A DNA stretch of 36,608 nucleotides, taken from assembly GCA_029862935.1 (NCBI GenBank), contig JAOTWK010000002.1:1-36608 (forward strand), in the 5' to 3' direction. The notes under the pieces were generated by a model that was not told where the DNA came from, made no database searches, and saw only the letters and a program-made list of their open reading frames with translations. Origin of the DNA: Gemmatimonadota bacterium (lineage in GTDB: Bacteria; Gemmatimonadota; Gemmatimonadetes; Gemmatimonadales; GWC2-71-9). The translations under genes were made by a program, and so were the position numbers. This document shows, one piece after another, positions 16,801 through 23,939 of the stretch. Position 1 is the first letter of the stretch. Each line of letters starts with the position of its first letter.

Positions 16801-18134
16801 CGACGGTGGGTATCGAGGGGACGTGGGAAAGTCCAGAGCTCGCCGGGGACCTCAGCGTGCGGGACGGGGCAGCGACGTTTCCGGCACTCGGTGTCAGGCA
16901 CGAACAGCTCAACGGGACGCTGCGACTGTCGGGCGATACGATCCTCCTGCGCGAGTTGTCCGTTCGGAGCGGGCGCGGCATCGCGCAGGCGAGCGGATTC
17001 GTTCGCCTCGAGGAGTTGAGCCGTCCTGTGCTCCGGATCGGCATTACGGCGCAGGAGTTCAGAGCGATCGACGTGCGCGACTTCCTGGCGCTCACGGCGA
17101 GCGGGGACGTGCAGCTCCGTGGCCCCCTCTATGGCGCCACGCTCACCGGCCGCGCAACCGCCACGCGCGGCAATCTGTACTTCGCCGACCTGCTGCGGAA
17201 AGACATCGTGAACCTCGAAGACACGCTGTTCGCCGAGTTTGTGGACACCTCGTTGATTCGCCGGCAGGGACTCCGCGCACAGTTGCAGAGTCGCTTCCTC
17301 GACAGCTTGCGGATCGACAGCGTACAGGTCACGCTCGGCTCGGACTTTTGGCTGCGCTCGAGCGAAGCGAACGTCCAGCTCGCCGGCGCCGTCTCTGTCA
17401 ATAAGGTCCGCGATCGCTACCGCTTGGACGGGTTGCTGGAAGCTCCCCGCGGGACCTATCGACTGCAGCTTGGCCTGGGGAACACGCGGGAATTTGCTGT
17501 AACGCAAGGGCAGATCCGTTACTTGGGAACCCCCGACCTCAACGCCGACTTGGACATCGACGCGCAACACTCAGTTCGTACCACGTTGGGCGAGGATGTG
17601 AGGGTATTCGTCAACATCGGCGGCACCTTGTACGATCCCCGGCTCACGCTCACCAGCGATATCCGACCAGCCCTATCTGAACCGGAAATCCTGGGCTACC
17701 TGTTGTTCGGGGCACCGACACTCGAGGCAGGGGCAAGTCAGCGCGGCTTCGAATCCCGGTTGGTCACGCAGCAGGTGTTCGGTGCCCTGTCGGGGCAAAT
17801 CGAGTATTCACTCATTTCCGATATGGGGGTTCCGCTCGATTACCTTCAGATTCGCCCGACGACGAGTCGCGGTGGACTCTCGGGTGCAGAAATCGCCGTC
17901 GGCAAGCAGTTCGATGTCTTCGGGACGACGGCATTCCTCAGTGCGAGTCCACGGATCTGCGGGCGTGAGGCGCTTCGCTTCGGTGCGGTCGGCGCCGGCT
18001 TGGAGTTCAGGTTGAACAAACAGTGGTTGGTCTCGGCGAGCGTGGACCCGCTCAGAAGCTGCGAGATCGGCTCGACCAGTTCGGTCGCCAGCTATCAGTT
18101 CGGGGCGGATTTGTTTTGGGAAAAGAGGTACTAG
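13800..18134 (+). CDS. tamB: TamB-like translocation/assembly and lipid-transport protein
   Basis: The 1444-aa product has an N-terminal membrane anchor (about residues 1-27) followed by a long, beta-rich, repetitive region. The C-terminal TamB domain (DUF490) is recognisable from YLLFGAPTLEAGASQRGF and GLSGAEIAVGKQFDVFGTT, and the protein ends in barrel-like alternating strands. TamB-type (AsmA-like) proteins bridge inner and outer membrane, help TamA insert some outer-membrane proteins and probably carry phospholipids between membranes. The length is close to E. coli TamB (about 1260 aa). Its ATG overlaps the tamA stop by one base, and the lipid-kinase gene starts immediately after its stop, consistent with one envelope operon. 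Confidence 0.92.
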   Translation: MARRLLLGAVMVVAWLAAMVSGTASAALRTQAGRQVLVDWAVATANARISGSLTVGTVGGSFFRGLEVSDLAVRGPTGDSILTAELVGIQYRVRDLLSGSIVFGELRLRRPQMLVMQVESGGPINLTELFSTGKDETGGPRPLIAFNDVEIEDGRVVVKTPVTSSGPPLVEREPGPHGDLQVRRFEQLDAELANLRVSSPVPGAPLRVEVDRLRSAVSDPRLTVRDLRGTIRLWSDSVAVDIDRIVLPETRAELDGTVRWGDGALLFDLRGRTESGLTDDVRTVVPALPAGLRGAASFAVRSLDSTVLAVSGERLDVRGAGGGELRGRLGMVLGPGERWAFDRTDLELEQFDLEYARGFLDTLPFAGRVSGRVAADGPAERLDLDLDAVLFDHLVPDRPPSSVLGSGIVSVTADDFVFDAFEVEQADISLATVRRVAPSVALEGRVWASGTLDGSWLNATFDGNVRYADPPGAESSARGSIRLDTRSDTVGVWADLTLDSLRFESFHSSLDGFDLAGSWGGTLRLAGHADSLEVEADVAGPVGTIRALGALYAGTDRLGVHALEVEARQLDLGSLSTSFPTTLLQGRLVGRGSLEVGSVRAEAEMVLDSSSVGGVNVERVIAGIGLTPTRLEFDSLQVGGFGFEVTAIGAIALEPNARDTITFLAVSDSIGALEPFVARWLGVIEDSVGTEVPTGSLRFTGRVIGSLEAYQVVADAQLSEIRRGDVYVSRGGGTVTWVTSTETIGLDATVDSVALGAMSLSRLSGRLHGRVDSLRWFGRSRLGRGAWIGWGEWLASDSLSTLNLDSLVLSLASGPWVLDTAATVMVDDSGLVFTSVSLQNAQGPGRVAVNGRWAFRGGTAIRGTVDGLMVSDVLLVLLQDPELASGELGGTLSLQGTARAPVIEFMLSLRDGMYRDFRAPYTQGVLRYRDRRVTGDLELRRQGQSILNLSASLPMDLALSGAGQRRLPGPLQITARAEGVGLELFEAITPAVRDLGGTLDATVGIEGTWESPELAGDLSVRDGAATFPALGVRHEQLNGTLRLSGDTILLRELSVRSGRGIAQASGFVRLEELSRPVLRIGITAQEFRAIDVRDFLALTASGDVQLRGPLYGATLTGRATATRGNLYFADLLRKDIVNLEDTLFAEFVDTSLIRRQGLRAQLQSRFLDSLRIDSVQVTLGSDFWLRSSEANVQLAGAVSVNKVRDRYRLDGLLEAPRGTYRLQLGLGNTREFAVTQGQIRYLGTPDLNADLDIDAQHSVRTTLGEDVRVFVNIGGTLYDPRLTLTSDIRPALSEPEILGYLLFGAPTLEAGASQRGFESRLVTQQVFGALSGQIEYSLISDMGVPLDYLQIRPTTSRGGLSGAEIAVGKQFDVFGTTAFLSASPRICGREALRFGAVGAGLEFRLNKQWLVSASVDPLRSCEIGSTSSVASYQFGADLFWEKRY

Positions 18135-19028
18135 GTGGCCAGGGCGCTGCTCATTCACAATCCGTCTGCCGCGCGCACCGAGCCACGAGTACTGGATACC
18201 GTCTGTGGTGTCTTTGCGACCCAAGGATGGGAACTGGAGGTGGCGGGGACCAAACATCCTCGCCACGCAGAAGAGCTTGCTCGTCTGGGTGCCCAGGACG
18301 GGGTTGACCGGGTGATCGTGTACGGCGGTGACGGGACGACGATGGAGGTAGTCAAAGGACTGATTCACAGTGACGTCTCCATCGCCCTCGTTCCCGGCGG
18401 GACAGGCAATGTCCTGGCCGGGAACCTACGACTTCCTCGACAACCGGCGGCCGCGGCCCGCATTGCCGCCAGCGGAACGCCGAAGGCGATCGATGTTGGG
18501 GTGATGGCCCGAGCCGATGGTGACCACTATTTCGCCGTCGCGTGTGGAGCGGGATTCGACGCGGAGTTCTTGCGGGCCACGACGCAACAGGCCAAGCGCC
18601 GATGGCGGATGGGAGCCTATGTGGCACAGGTGTGGGAGTCGCTCGGCAACCTGCAGGTAGTGGGGCACCGGATTACGGTTGACGACAAAACGTTCGAGGC
18701 ACAAGCCGTGATGGTACTCGTCGCCAACTGCGGTGAAATCATACCTCCGTTCTTCCGACTCCGAGAAGGCATCGTTCCTGACGACGGCGTGTTTGACGTC
18801 GCCGTGATCAACGCCAGTACCGTAGCAGAGGGCGTCGGTGTAGCGGCGCGCATGTTGACCGGCCGCCTCGAGAGCAACGACCGTGTGCACTTTGCCAGTG
18901 GCAGCGTCGTGACCGTCGAAACGGAGACCCCGCGACCGGTCGAGCTCGACGGTGAGGTTGCCGGCGAGACACCGTTTACGGCCCGGGTCCTTCCCGGCGC
19001 GATGAGCATCGTTATGCCGCGGGAATAA
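18135..19028 (+). CDS. Diacylglycerol kinase-family lipid kinase
   Basis: The 297-aa protein shows the DAGK catalytic signature YGGDGTTMEVVKGL (GGDGT at 64-68), the phosphate-contact PGGTGNVLAGNL, and the C-terminal half typical of YegS/DgkB-like kinases (VDVGVMARADG region and ELDGEVAGETPF). The family phosphorylates diacylglycerol or related lipids with ATP. The exact lipid cannot be read from the sequence. Translation starts at a GTG directly after the tamB TAG with no intervening base. Its place behind tamA-tamB fits a lipid-recycling or lipid-transport role, which is an inference from context. Confidence 0.9.
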   Translation: MARALLIHNPSAARTEPRVLDTVCGVFATQGWELEVAGTKHPRHAEELARLGAQDGVDRVIVYGGDGTTMEVVKGLIHSDVSIALVPGGTGNVLAGNLRLPRQPAAAARIAASGTPKAIDVGVMARADGDHYFAVACGAGFDAEFLRATTQQAKRRWRMGAYVAQVWESLGNLQVVGHRITVDDKTFEAQAVMVLVANCGEIIPPFFRLREGIVPDDGVFDVAVINASTVAEGVGVAARMLTGRLESNDRVHFASGSVVTVETETPRPVELDGEVAGETPFTARVLPGAMSIVMPRE

Positions 19029-19044
19029 CGAGGGAGACTGAGTC

Positions 19045-19233
19045 ATGGCTCATGAAACGGACAGAATGGTCTGCCGCGCGTGCGGCAACGAGGAACGGGC
19101 GTCGGAGGGGTACCCCTGCGATGATTGCGGCACGTTCATCTGCCTCGTCTGCACGATGCGTGGCGTGACCCGATGCAAGGGGTGCCAGGAGAAGGCCGCA
19201 CCTGGTGGTGCGCAGCCGGCATCGCAGCCGTGA
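19045..19233 (+). CDS. 62-aa four-CxxC zinc-binding protein, family unrecognised
   Basis: This short gene encodes 62 residues with four CxxC pairs: Cys10/13, Cys25/28, Cys33/36 and Cys44/47. Eight cysteines at that spacing would bind two zinc ions, probably as paired or interleaved zinc ribbons. The last 13 residues are a Pro/Ala/Gln-rich tail. GAGGGAGACTGAGTC lies just upstream of the ATG and provides the ribosome site. It sits 16 bases after the lipid-kinase gene and before the HAD hydrolase, all on the plus strand. No enzymatic motif is present; a protein- or nucleic-acid-binding role is conceivable but unsupported. Confidence 0.82.
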   Translation: MAHETDRMVCRACGNEERASEGYPCDDCGTFICLVCTMRGVTRCKGCQEKAAPGGAQPASQP

Positions 19234-19276
19234 CACTGCTGTGGGAAGCGCGTCAGGGCGGAGGTGATCTGGTTTC

Positions 19277-19975
19277 GTGCTGAAGCGACTCGTTCTGTTC
19301 GATATCGACGGCACGTTGATCTGGAGTGCCGGTGCCGGACGGTCGGCCATAGCCCGGGCGCTTGTCGCCGAGATGGGGATGACGGGACCGATTGAGAACT
19401 ACCATTTCGATGGGAAGACTGATCCTCAGATCGTCATGGAGTTGCTGCTGGCGGCGGGCCACCCTGATGCGCAGAGCGAGACGCATGTGCAGGCCGTGTG
19501 TCGTCGGTACCTCGAGGTTCTCACGCACGAGCTCCAGACCCGCAAAGGCAGCATCCGCGCATATCCGGGCGTCGTAGAGTTGCTCGCGGCACTCGAGCAG
19601 CGCCGGGACGTGTTGGTAGGTCTCCTGACCGGCAATATCGCTGAGGGTGCCTCCCAAAAGCTGACGGCAGCCGGCATCGAGATGTCACGGTTTCGGGTGG
19701 GCGCGTACGGCTCTGACGCTGCCGATCGGGCGGAGCTTCCCCCGATTGCCGCCGCCCGGGCGGCGCCGCTCATGGGTCGAATCCCTGACGGAGAAGAGAT
19801 CATCATCATTGGCGACACGCCTGCTGACATGACTTGCGGCACCGGCGTGCACGCCCGTGCCATCGGCGTGGCGACTGGGCGGCATTCAGTTGTCGAGCTA
19901 CTCGCTGCGGGAGCGCACGTTGCGTTCGACAGCCTGCTCGATACGGCGTCAGTCCTGGATGCGATCTACTCGTGA
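19277..19975 (+). CDS. HAD-superfamily hydrolase (phosphatase-like)
   Basis: The 232-aa protein has the four HAD motifs. Motif I is FDIDGTL with Asp9 as nucleophile and Asp11 as acid/base. Motif II is LLTGN, motif III a Lys in ASQKL, and motif IV GDTPADM. An alpha-helical cap region of about 80 residues lies between motifs I and II, as in phosphoglycolate phosphatase-like enzymes. The substrate is not identifiable; phosphoglycolate would link it to the glycolate oxidase genes about 15 kb away, but nothing in the sequence proves that. It starts at GTG 19277 with GGAGGTGAT upstream, and its stop overlaps the next gene as GTGA. Confidence 0.88.
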   Translation: MLKRLVLFDIDGTLIWSAGAGRSAIARALVAEMGMTGPIENYHFDGKTDPQIVMELLLAAGHPDAQSETHVQAVCRRYLEVLTHELQTRKGSIRAYPGVVELLAALEQRRDVLVGLLTGNIAEGASQKLTAAGIEMSRFRVGAYGSDAADRAELPPIAAARAAPLMGRIPDGEEIIIIGDTPADMTCGTGVHARAIGVATGRHSVVELLAAGAHVAFDSLLDTASVLDAIYS

Positions 19976-20715
19976 GCGATCCCGCCCGTTTGCCACCTCT
20001 ACGTATTCCAGAGCTCGGACCCTATATGGGGAAGGTGGTGACGGGGACGGGCCGCCTGCCTGCCTTTCTCGGACTGGATGCCGTGCGGCTGCAGCTCGCT
20101 ACCCGAGTCTTCCAGGGCGCAGGAGAAGCGCGCCGCCTCGCGACACGGGGAGATCGGTCCGCCGCGGTTGTGGCGGTGGGCCCGGAGTTGTGGCTGGAGG
20201 CGTGGGAAGAGGCGGTCGGAACTGCTGGTGAGCTCCTCAGTGACCATCTCGGTCGTCAGTTTGATGCGCACGCGCGCGCCGTTCGTCTGCCACGACGGTT
20301 GCGGCGCAAACACCGTCCCACGGCCGTCGGCCGAGGGGCGCTCGCGGCCCGACTCGGTTCCGCAGGCGCTCCGCTGGTTGCGACGCTTGTTGGACTCGAA
20401 CCAGTAGGTGCGGCAGCAGTGGATGCGACGGATCTCGAGCCAGCCGCCGTCGAGCAGTGGCAGAATCTGCTCCGAACGGCCGCGCGGCGTTTGGAAGCGG
20501 CGTGGTTGGATCTCGAGCACCGGCTCGAAGCTGAGCTGCAGACGGCCCAGACCGCACTGGATGACGTGGCACAGTGGCGTCGACCGTGGTGGCCAGTCGT
20601 GGCGGTCGGGACCATCGTGATGGTCGCTGCGACCTGGCTCGGCCTCGTTCTCGGCGGATATCTGACGCCTCCATCCTGGTTTGCGCAGCTCTGGCGGCGG
20701 GTGGTCTTCAGATGA
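19972..20715 (+). CDS. Unrecognised 247-aa protein with C-terminal membrane anchor
   Basis: The GTG at 19972 overlaps the HAD stop as GTGA, and the gene ends overlapping the acpS start as ATGA, so it is embedded in the operon. The longer open frame from 19834 is a shadow inside the HAD gene. The 247-aa product has a soluble N-terminal part rich in Arg, Ala and Leu and a helical, possibly coiled-coil stretch (about residues 160-203). One hydrophobic segment (WWPVVAVGTIVMVAATWLG, about 208-226) and a short amphipathic tail follow. The topology suggests a tail-anchored inner-membrane protein with its bulk in the cytoplasm. No family is recognised and no catalytic motif is visible. Confidence 0.78.
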   Translation: MSDPARLPPLRIPELGPYMGKVVTGTGRLPAFLGLDAVRLQLATRVFQGAGEARRLATRGDRSAAVVAVGPELWLEAWEEAVGTAGELLSDHLGRQFDAHARAVRLPRRLRRKHRPTAVGRGALAARLGSAGAPLVATLVGLEPVGAAAVDATDLEPAAVEQWQNLLRTAARRLEAAWLDLEHRLEAELQTAQTALDDVAQWRRPWWPVVAVGTIVMVAATWLGLVLGGYLTPPSWFAQLWRRVVFR

Positions 20716-21095
20716 ATGTGCTTGGATTGGGACTGGACATCGTTGCCGTCGACCGCGTGGAACGGTTGGTCGCTCGTTTCGGGGAACGAGCCCTACGCCG
20801 AGTGCTCACGGATGCGGAGTGTGCCTATTGCCTCGGCAAGGCCAGGCCAGCGACGCACGTGGCGGCACGACTCGCCGCGAAAGAGGCGGCGTACAAGGCG
20901 TTGGCTCGTGACCAGGACGCGCGCTTCGTCGGGTGGCGCGAGGTCGAAGTCAGTCGCGACGATGATGGACGGCCGCGGCTCGTGCTGCACGGTCGAGCAG
21001 AGGCAGCGGCGCGGCGTCTCGGGGTCCGCGACACCATGATCTCGCTCACGCACGAGTCGACACATGGCGCCGCCGTGGCGATTCTCCTCGGGTAG
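20712..21095 (+). CDS. acpS: Holo-[acyl-carrier-protein] synthase AcpS
   Basis: The 127-aa protein is normal length for AcpS. It carries the two metal-binding motifs GLGLDIVAVDRVERL (Asp9) and RLAAKEAAYKAL (Glu58), and the C-terminal ISLTHESTHGAAVAI typical of the family. AcpS transfers 4'-phosphopantetheine from CoA to acyl carrier protein, activating fatty-acid synthesis. The start ATG at 20712 overlaps the upstream stop as ATGA; the longer open frame from 20574 lacks similarity. The 84 bases after its stop contain no clear terminator, so read-through into the kinase gene is possible. Confidence 0.94.
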   Translation: MNVLGLGLDIVAVDRVERLVARFGERALRRVLTDAECAYCLGKARPATHVAARLAAKEAAYKALARDQDARFVGWREVEVSRDDDGRPRLVLHGRAEAAARRLGVRDTMISLTHESTHGAAVAILLG

Positions 21096-21168
21096 CGAAC
21101 GGCACGACCGACGCCACGTGCTTGCAAGGTCTCCTCATCAAGGCGCACATTGGCATGACGCCGAGAGC

Positions 21169-21182
21169 AAGGAGTCGCAATT
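21169..21182 (+). promoter_or_regulatory. Ribosome-binding site and probable AUU start of the Ser/Thr kinase
   Basis: AAGGAG (21169-21174) lies five bases before ATT (21180-21182). The ATT is in frame with the kinase and is followed by PRDFLPLLRRAVADRYTVDR. The reading frame is closed by a TGA at 21159-21161, and no ATG, GTG or TTG occurs between that stop and the glycine-rich loop. Confidence 0.5.
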
Positions 21183-22013
21183 CCCCGGGACTTTCTTCCG
21201 TTACTACGCCGCGCGGTCGCTGATCGCTACACGGTCGATCGCGAGATTGCTCGAGGAGGAGCATCGCGCGTGTTTCTGGCCTATAATCCGGCCGGCGATG
21301 CGGTCGTGTTGAAGGTGCTCCATCCGCAGTTGGCCGTGTCGGTCACGGCCGAGCGCTTTCTGCGTGAAATCTCCTTTTTGTCAGATATCGATCATCCTCG
21401 CATCGGCAAGCTGCTGGACTTTGGAGAAAGCGATTGGCTGGTCTACTACGTGATGGATTTTGTCTCCGGGCCAAACCTGCGAGAACACCTGACCCGGGTA
21501 AGGCGGGTCTCGCTCTCCGATACGCTACGCATCTCTCGGGATCTCCTCGAGGCCTTGGCATATGCGCACGAGAAACGCATCGTGCACCGTGATGTGAAGC
21601 CCGATAACATCGTGCTCTCGCCAGAAGGGGCGGTGCTCTTGGATTTCGGCATTGCGCGTGCCATCGCCGAGTCGGCAACCGATCGGCTCACGCGGTCGGG
21701 GTTTGCCGTCGGAACGTCGGCCTACATGAGCCCGGAGCAGGTGCAGGGAGACGTCGACATCGACGAGCGGAGCGACATCTACTCGTTGGGCTGTGTGTTG
21801 TTCGAGTGCTTGGCCGGCCGCCCCCCGTTTACAGCGAAGCGGGAAGAACTCGTGCTGCGCATGCACGTGAATTCGCCAGCACCGGATATTCGCACCCTCT
21901 GTCCGGACATGCCGGATACCATCTCAGCACTCATCAATACTGCGCTTCAGACCGAAAAGGAGAAGCGCTGGCAGAGTGCCGCCGAAATGTTGGCGGCGGT
22001 GCCCGCAGCCTAG
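21180..22013 (+). CDS. Soluble serine/threonine protein kinase, probable AUU start
   Basis: The protein has the Hanks-type kinase core. Numbered from the ATT start, it has a glycine-rich loop ARGGASRVFLAY (25-35), VVLKVLHP (Lys45), the catalytic loop IVHRDVKPDN (HRD 136-138), LLDFGIA (DFG 155-157) and AYMSPEQ. At 277 aa it is essentially only the kinase domain, with no membrane segment or extracellular sensor. The first standard start, GTG at 21270, would delete the glycine-rich loop, so translation must begin upstream. ATT 21180 with AAGGAG is the best candidate, and a sequencing frameshift near 21160-21180 is the alternative. Its TAG stop shares a CTAG with the opposite-strand lgt stop. Confidence 0.88.
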   Translation: MPRDFLPLLRRAVADRYTVDREIARGGASRVFLAYNPAGDAVVLKVLHPQLAVSVTAERFLREISFLSDIDHPRIGKLLDFGESDWLVYYVMDFVSGPNLREHLTRVRRVSLSDTLRISRDLLEALAYAHEKRIVHRDVKPDNIVLSPEGAVLLDFGIARAIAESATDRLTRSGFAVGTSAYMSPEQVQGDVDIDERSDIYSLGCVLFECLAGRPPFTAKREELVLRMHVNSPAPDIRTLCPDMPDTISALINTALQTEKEKRWQSAAEMLAAVPAA

Positions 22014-22894
22014 GAGGGTGAAGAGCGGGACGACGACTTTCGCTTTGGCTTTCGCTTGGCGGCGTCCTGGCGTGGCGGCGATACGGGCATCATCTGAGGC
22101 GTGATCCGCGGTTGACCAGCGAAGTACGCTGCGAGCACCACGCCGATGACAATGGCGGTGACGGCGGTTCCCTGCGCCAGGGTGAACGACCCAAGGAACC
22201 GATCGTCCTTGGCGCGGATGAACTCGACCAGGAACCGCTCGGTACCCGCCAGCATCAGATACAGGGCGAAGAGCCACCCCGTCCCTCGCGCGTGATTGCG
22301 CAGCCGCCACAAGAGCCAAAACGCGAAGAGCATCGCCGCGGTCTCGTACAGTTGTGTCGGGTGGACGGCGAGGACGTCAAACGGCGCACTGCCGGCCGGA
22401 ACGTCGATCCCCCACGCGCTGAGGTTTCGTGCCGTCGAGGGCGGCAGCCCTTGTGGAAAGCGCACACCCCAGGGCAGTGCCGTGGGAATGCCGTAATCGT
22501 CCTGCACGAGGAAGCACCCCACCCGGCCGAGTGCGTATCCGACGGCGAGTCCCGGCGCGGCCAACTCCAAGGTGAAGCGTGTGGGAATCTTCAGGCGCCA
22601 CCCGTTCAGTAAGACGGCAGCGGTCCCGCCTACGAGTCCACCGTACCACACGAGGCCGGCGCGCGCGAACAACGTGTCGAGACCATACAGTGCCACGTAC
22701 CAGAGCTTGGCGCCGAGCAGCCCGCCGATGACGGCAGCCACAACAATGTCCCACGCATACTGGTTAGGAAGATCGAGCTCTCGCAGCCTGAGCTGCATCG
22801 CCCATCCGGCCATGAAGAAGCCGGACATCACCATGATCCCAAATCCGGTAATCGTCAGCGGACCGAGCTGTATCGAGAGCGGGTAGAGATTCAC
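22010..22894 (-). CDS. lgt: Prolipoprotein diacylglyceryl transferase Lgt
   Basis: The 294-aa polytopic membrane protein carries the Lgt features GLVWYGGLVGG, ALGRVGCFLVQDDYGIPT (the region usually written GRxGNFxNxE, here with Cys for Asn) and HPTQLYE, followed by ERFLVEFIRAKD. Lgt moves diacylglycerol from phosphatidylglycerol to the lipobox Cys of prolipoproteins, the first step of lipoprotein maturation at the inner membrane. It ends with a Lys/Arg/Ser-rich cytoplasmic tail. I use GTG at 22894, five bases after the tsaD stop; the frame open to 23017 is tsaD shadow. It is the last gene of the 20-gene leftward run and converges with the kinase gene. Confidence 0.94.
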   Translation of the reverse strand: MNLYPLSIQLGPLTITGFGIMVMSGFFMAGWAMQLRLRELDLPNQYAWDIVVAAVIGGLLGAKLWYVALYGLDTLFARAGLVWYGGLVGGTAAVLLNGWRLKIPTRFTLELAAPGLAVGYALGRVGCFLVQDDYGIPTALPWGVRFPQGLPPSTARNLSAWGIDVPAGSAPFDVLAVHPTQLYETAAMLFAFWLLWRLRNHARGTGWLFALYLMLAGTERFLVEFIRAKDDRFLGSFTLAQGTAVTAIVIGVVLAAYFAGQPRITPQMMPVSPPRQDAAKRKPKRKSSSRSSPS

Positions 22895-22898
22895 GGGC

Positions 22899-23939
22899 TC
22901 ATCCCACTGTGCTGATGGGTGCGGGCTGCGTCTCGAGCCCCGGCCACGGCAGCCGCGGATCGGCGTCGAGGTACAGATCGCTTTGGGCGCCACGTTCGAG
23001 ATGGAACCAGCCGGCACGCGCGATCATGGCGGCATTGTCGGCATTGAGACGCGGCCTGGCGACCGCGACCACTGCCGAGCCGGCGAGCGCTCGCGCCATC
23101 GCCCCGGCCAACGCGCGGCTGCAAGCCACCCCGCCACCGAGCACTACCTGGCGATGACCGGTGAGCGCCACCGCGCTCTGGACTTTGCGAGTGAGCACGT
23201 CGAGGACCGCTGCTTGAAAGGACGCCGCGAGATCCGCCCGCTCGTCGTTCAGATCGTCGGTGGCTCGCACCGCGTGCATCACCGCGGTCTTGAGACCGCT
23301 GAAAGAGAAATCGAATCCATCGCTGAGCATCGGTCGGGGAAAGGCAAAGCGATCTCGACCGGTTGCAGCCAGTGCTTCGATCTCGGGTCCACCTGGATAC
23401 CCCAACCCAAGCATACTGGCGACCTTGTCGAACGCCTCACCGGCCGCGTCGTCCCGTGTCTGTCCAAGGAGGCGGTAGCGTCCCCACTGAGGAACGTCGA
23501 GCAGCATCGTGTGCCCCCCGGAGACCACGAGCGCTACAAATGGCGGTGCCAGGTCCGGGTTCTCGAGCGACGGTGCAAACACATGCGCTTCCAGATGGTG
23601 TACACCGATCAGGTGTTTGCGATATCGAGCAGCGAGTGCCTTGGCGAAGCACACGCCGACCAGCAGTGATCCGACGAGTCCCGGTCCGGCGGTGACGGCG
23701 ATCGCATCGACCGCCTCGAGCCGCACACCGGCCTCGTCCAAGGCACGTTGTACGACCGGCTGCATCGCACGCAGGTGGGCGCGGCTGGCCAGCTCCGGCA
23801 CCACGCCGCCGAAGATCGAGTGCACGTCCTGCGACAAAATCACTAGACTGGCGAGATCAACCCGCGAGCCGTCGCGCACCAAGACGGCCGCCGACGTTTC
23901 ATCGCACGACGTCTCGATTCCAAGGACGACGTCAATCAC
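22899..23939 (-). CDS. tsaD: tRNA N6-adenosine threonylcarbamoyltransferase TsaD
   Basis: The 346-aa protein is full length for TsaD/Gcp. It begins VLGIETSCDETSAAVL and has the metal-binding HLEAH (115-119), VVSGGHTML, GEAFDKVASMLGLGYPGGP and LGGGVACSRAL. With TsaB, TsaE and TsaC it makes the t6A modification at position 37 of ANN-decoding tRNAs. Those partners are not in this window. It starts at GTG 23939, overlapping the ybbR stop by eight bases, which argues for coupled translation. Confidence 0.96.
   Translation of the reverse strand: MIDVVLGIETSCDETSAAVLVRDGSRVDLASLVILSQDVHSIFGGVVPELASRAHLRAMQPVVQRALDEAGVRLEAVDAIAVTAGPGLVGSLLVGVCFAKALAARYRKHLIGVHHLEAHVFAPSLENPDLAPPFVALVVSGGHTMLLDVPQWGRYRLLGQTRDDAAGEAFDKVASMLGLGYPGGPEIEALAATGRDRFAFPRPMLSDGFDFSFSGLKTAVMHAVRATDDLNDERADLAASFQAAVLDVLTRKVQSAVALTGHRQVVLGGGVACSRALAGAMARALAGSAVVAVARPRLNADNAAMIARAGWFHLERGAQSDLYLDADPRLPWPGLETQPAPISTVG

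Noticed and set aside
16137..17570. A 477-codon minus-strand open frame
   Set aside because: It lies wholly antisense within the tamB-like gene and has no domain signature.
21158..21226. ATG at 21158 as start of the kinase or of a separate small gene
   Set aside because: It reads only about 22 codons before a stop and is out of frame with the kinase. It would matter only if a sequencing frameshift exists, which is noted in the kinase finding.
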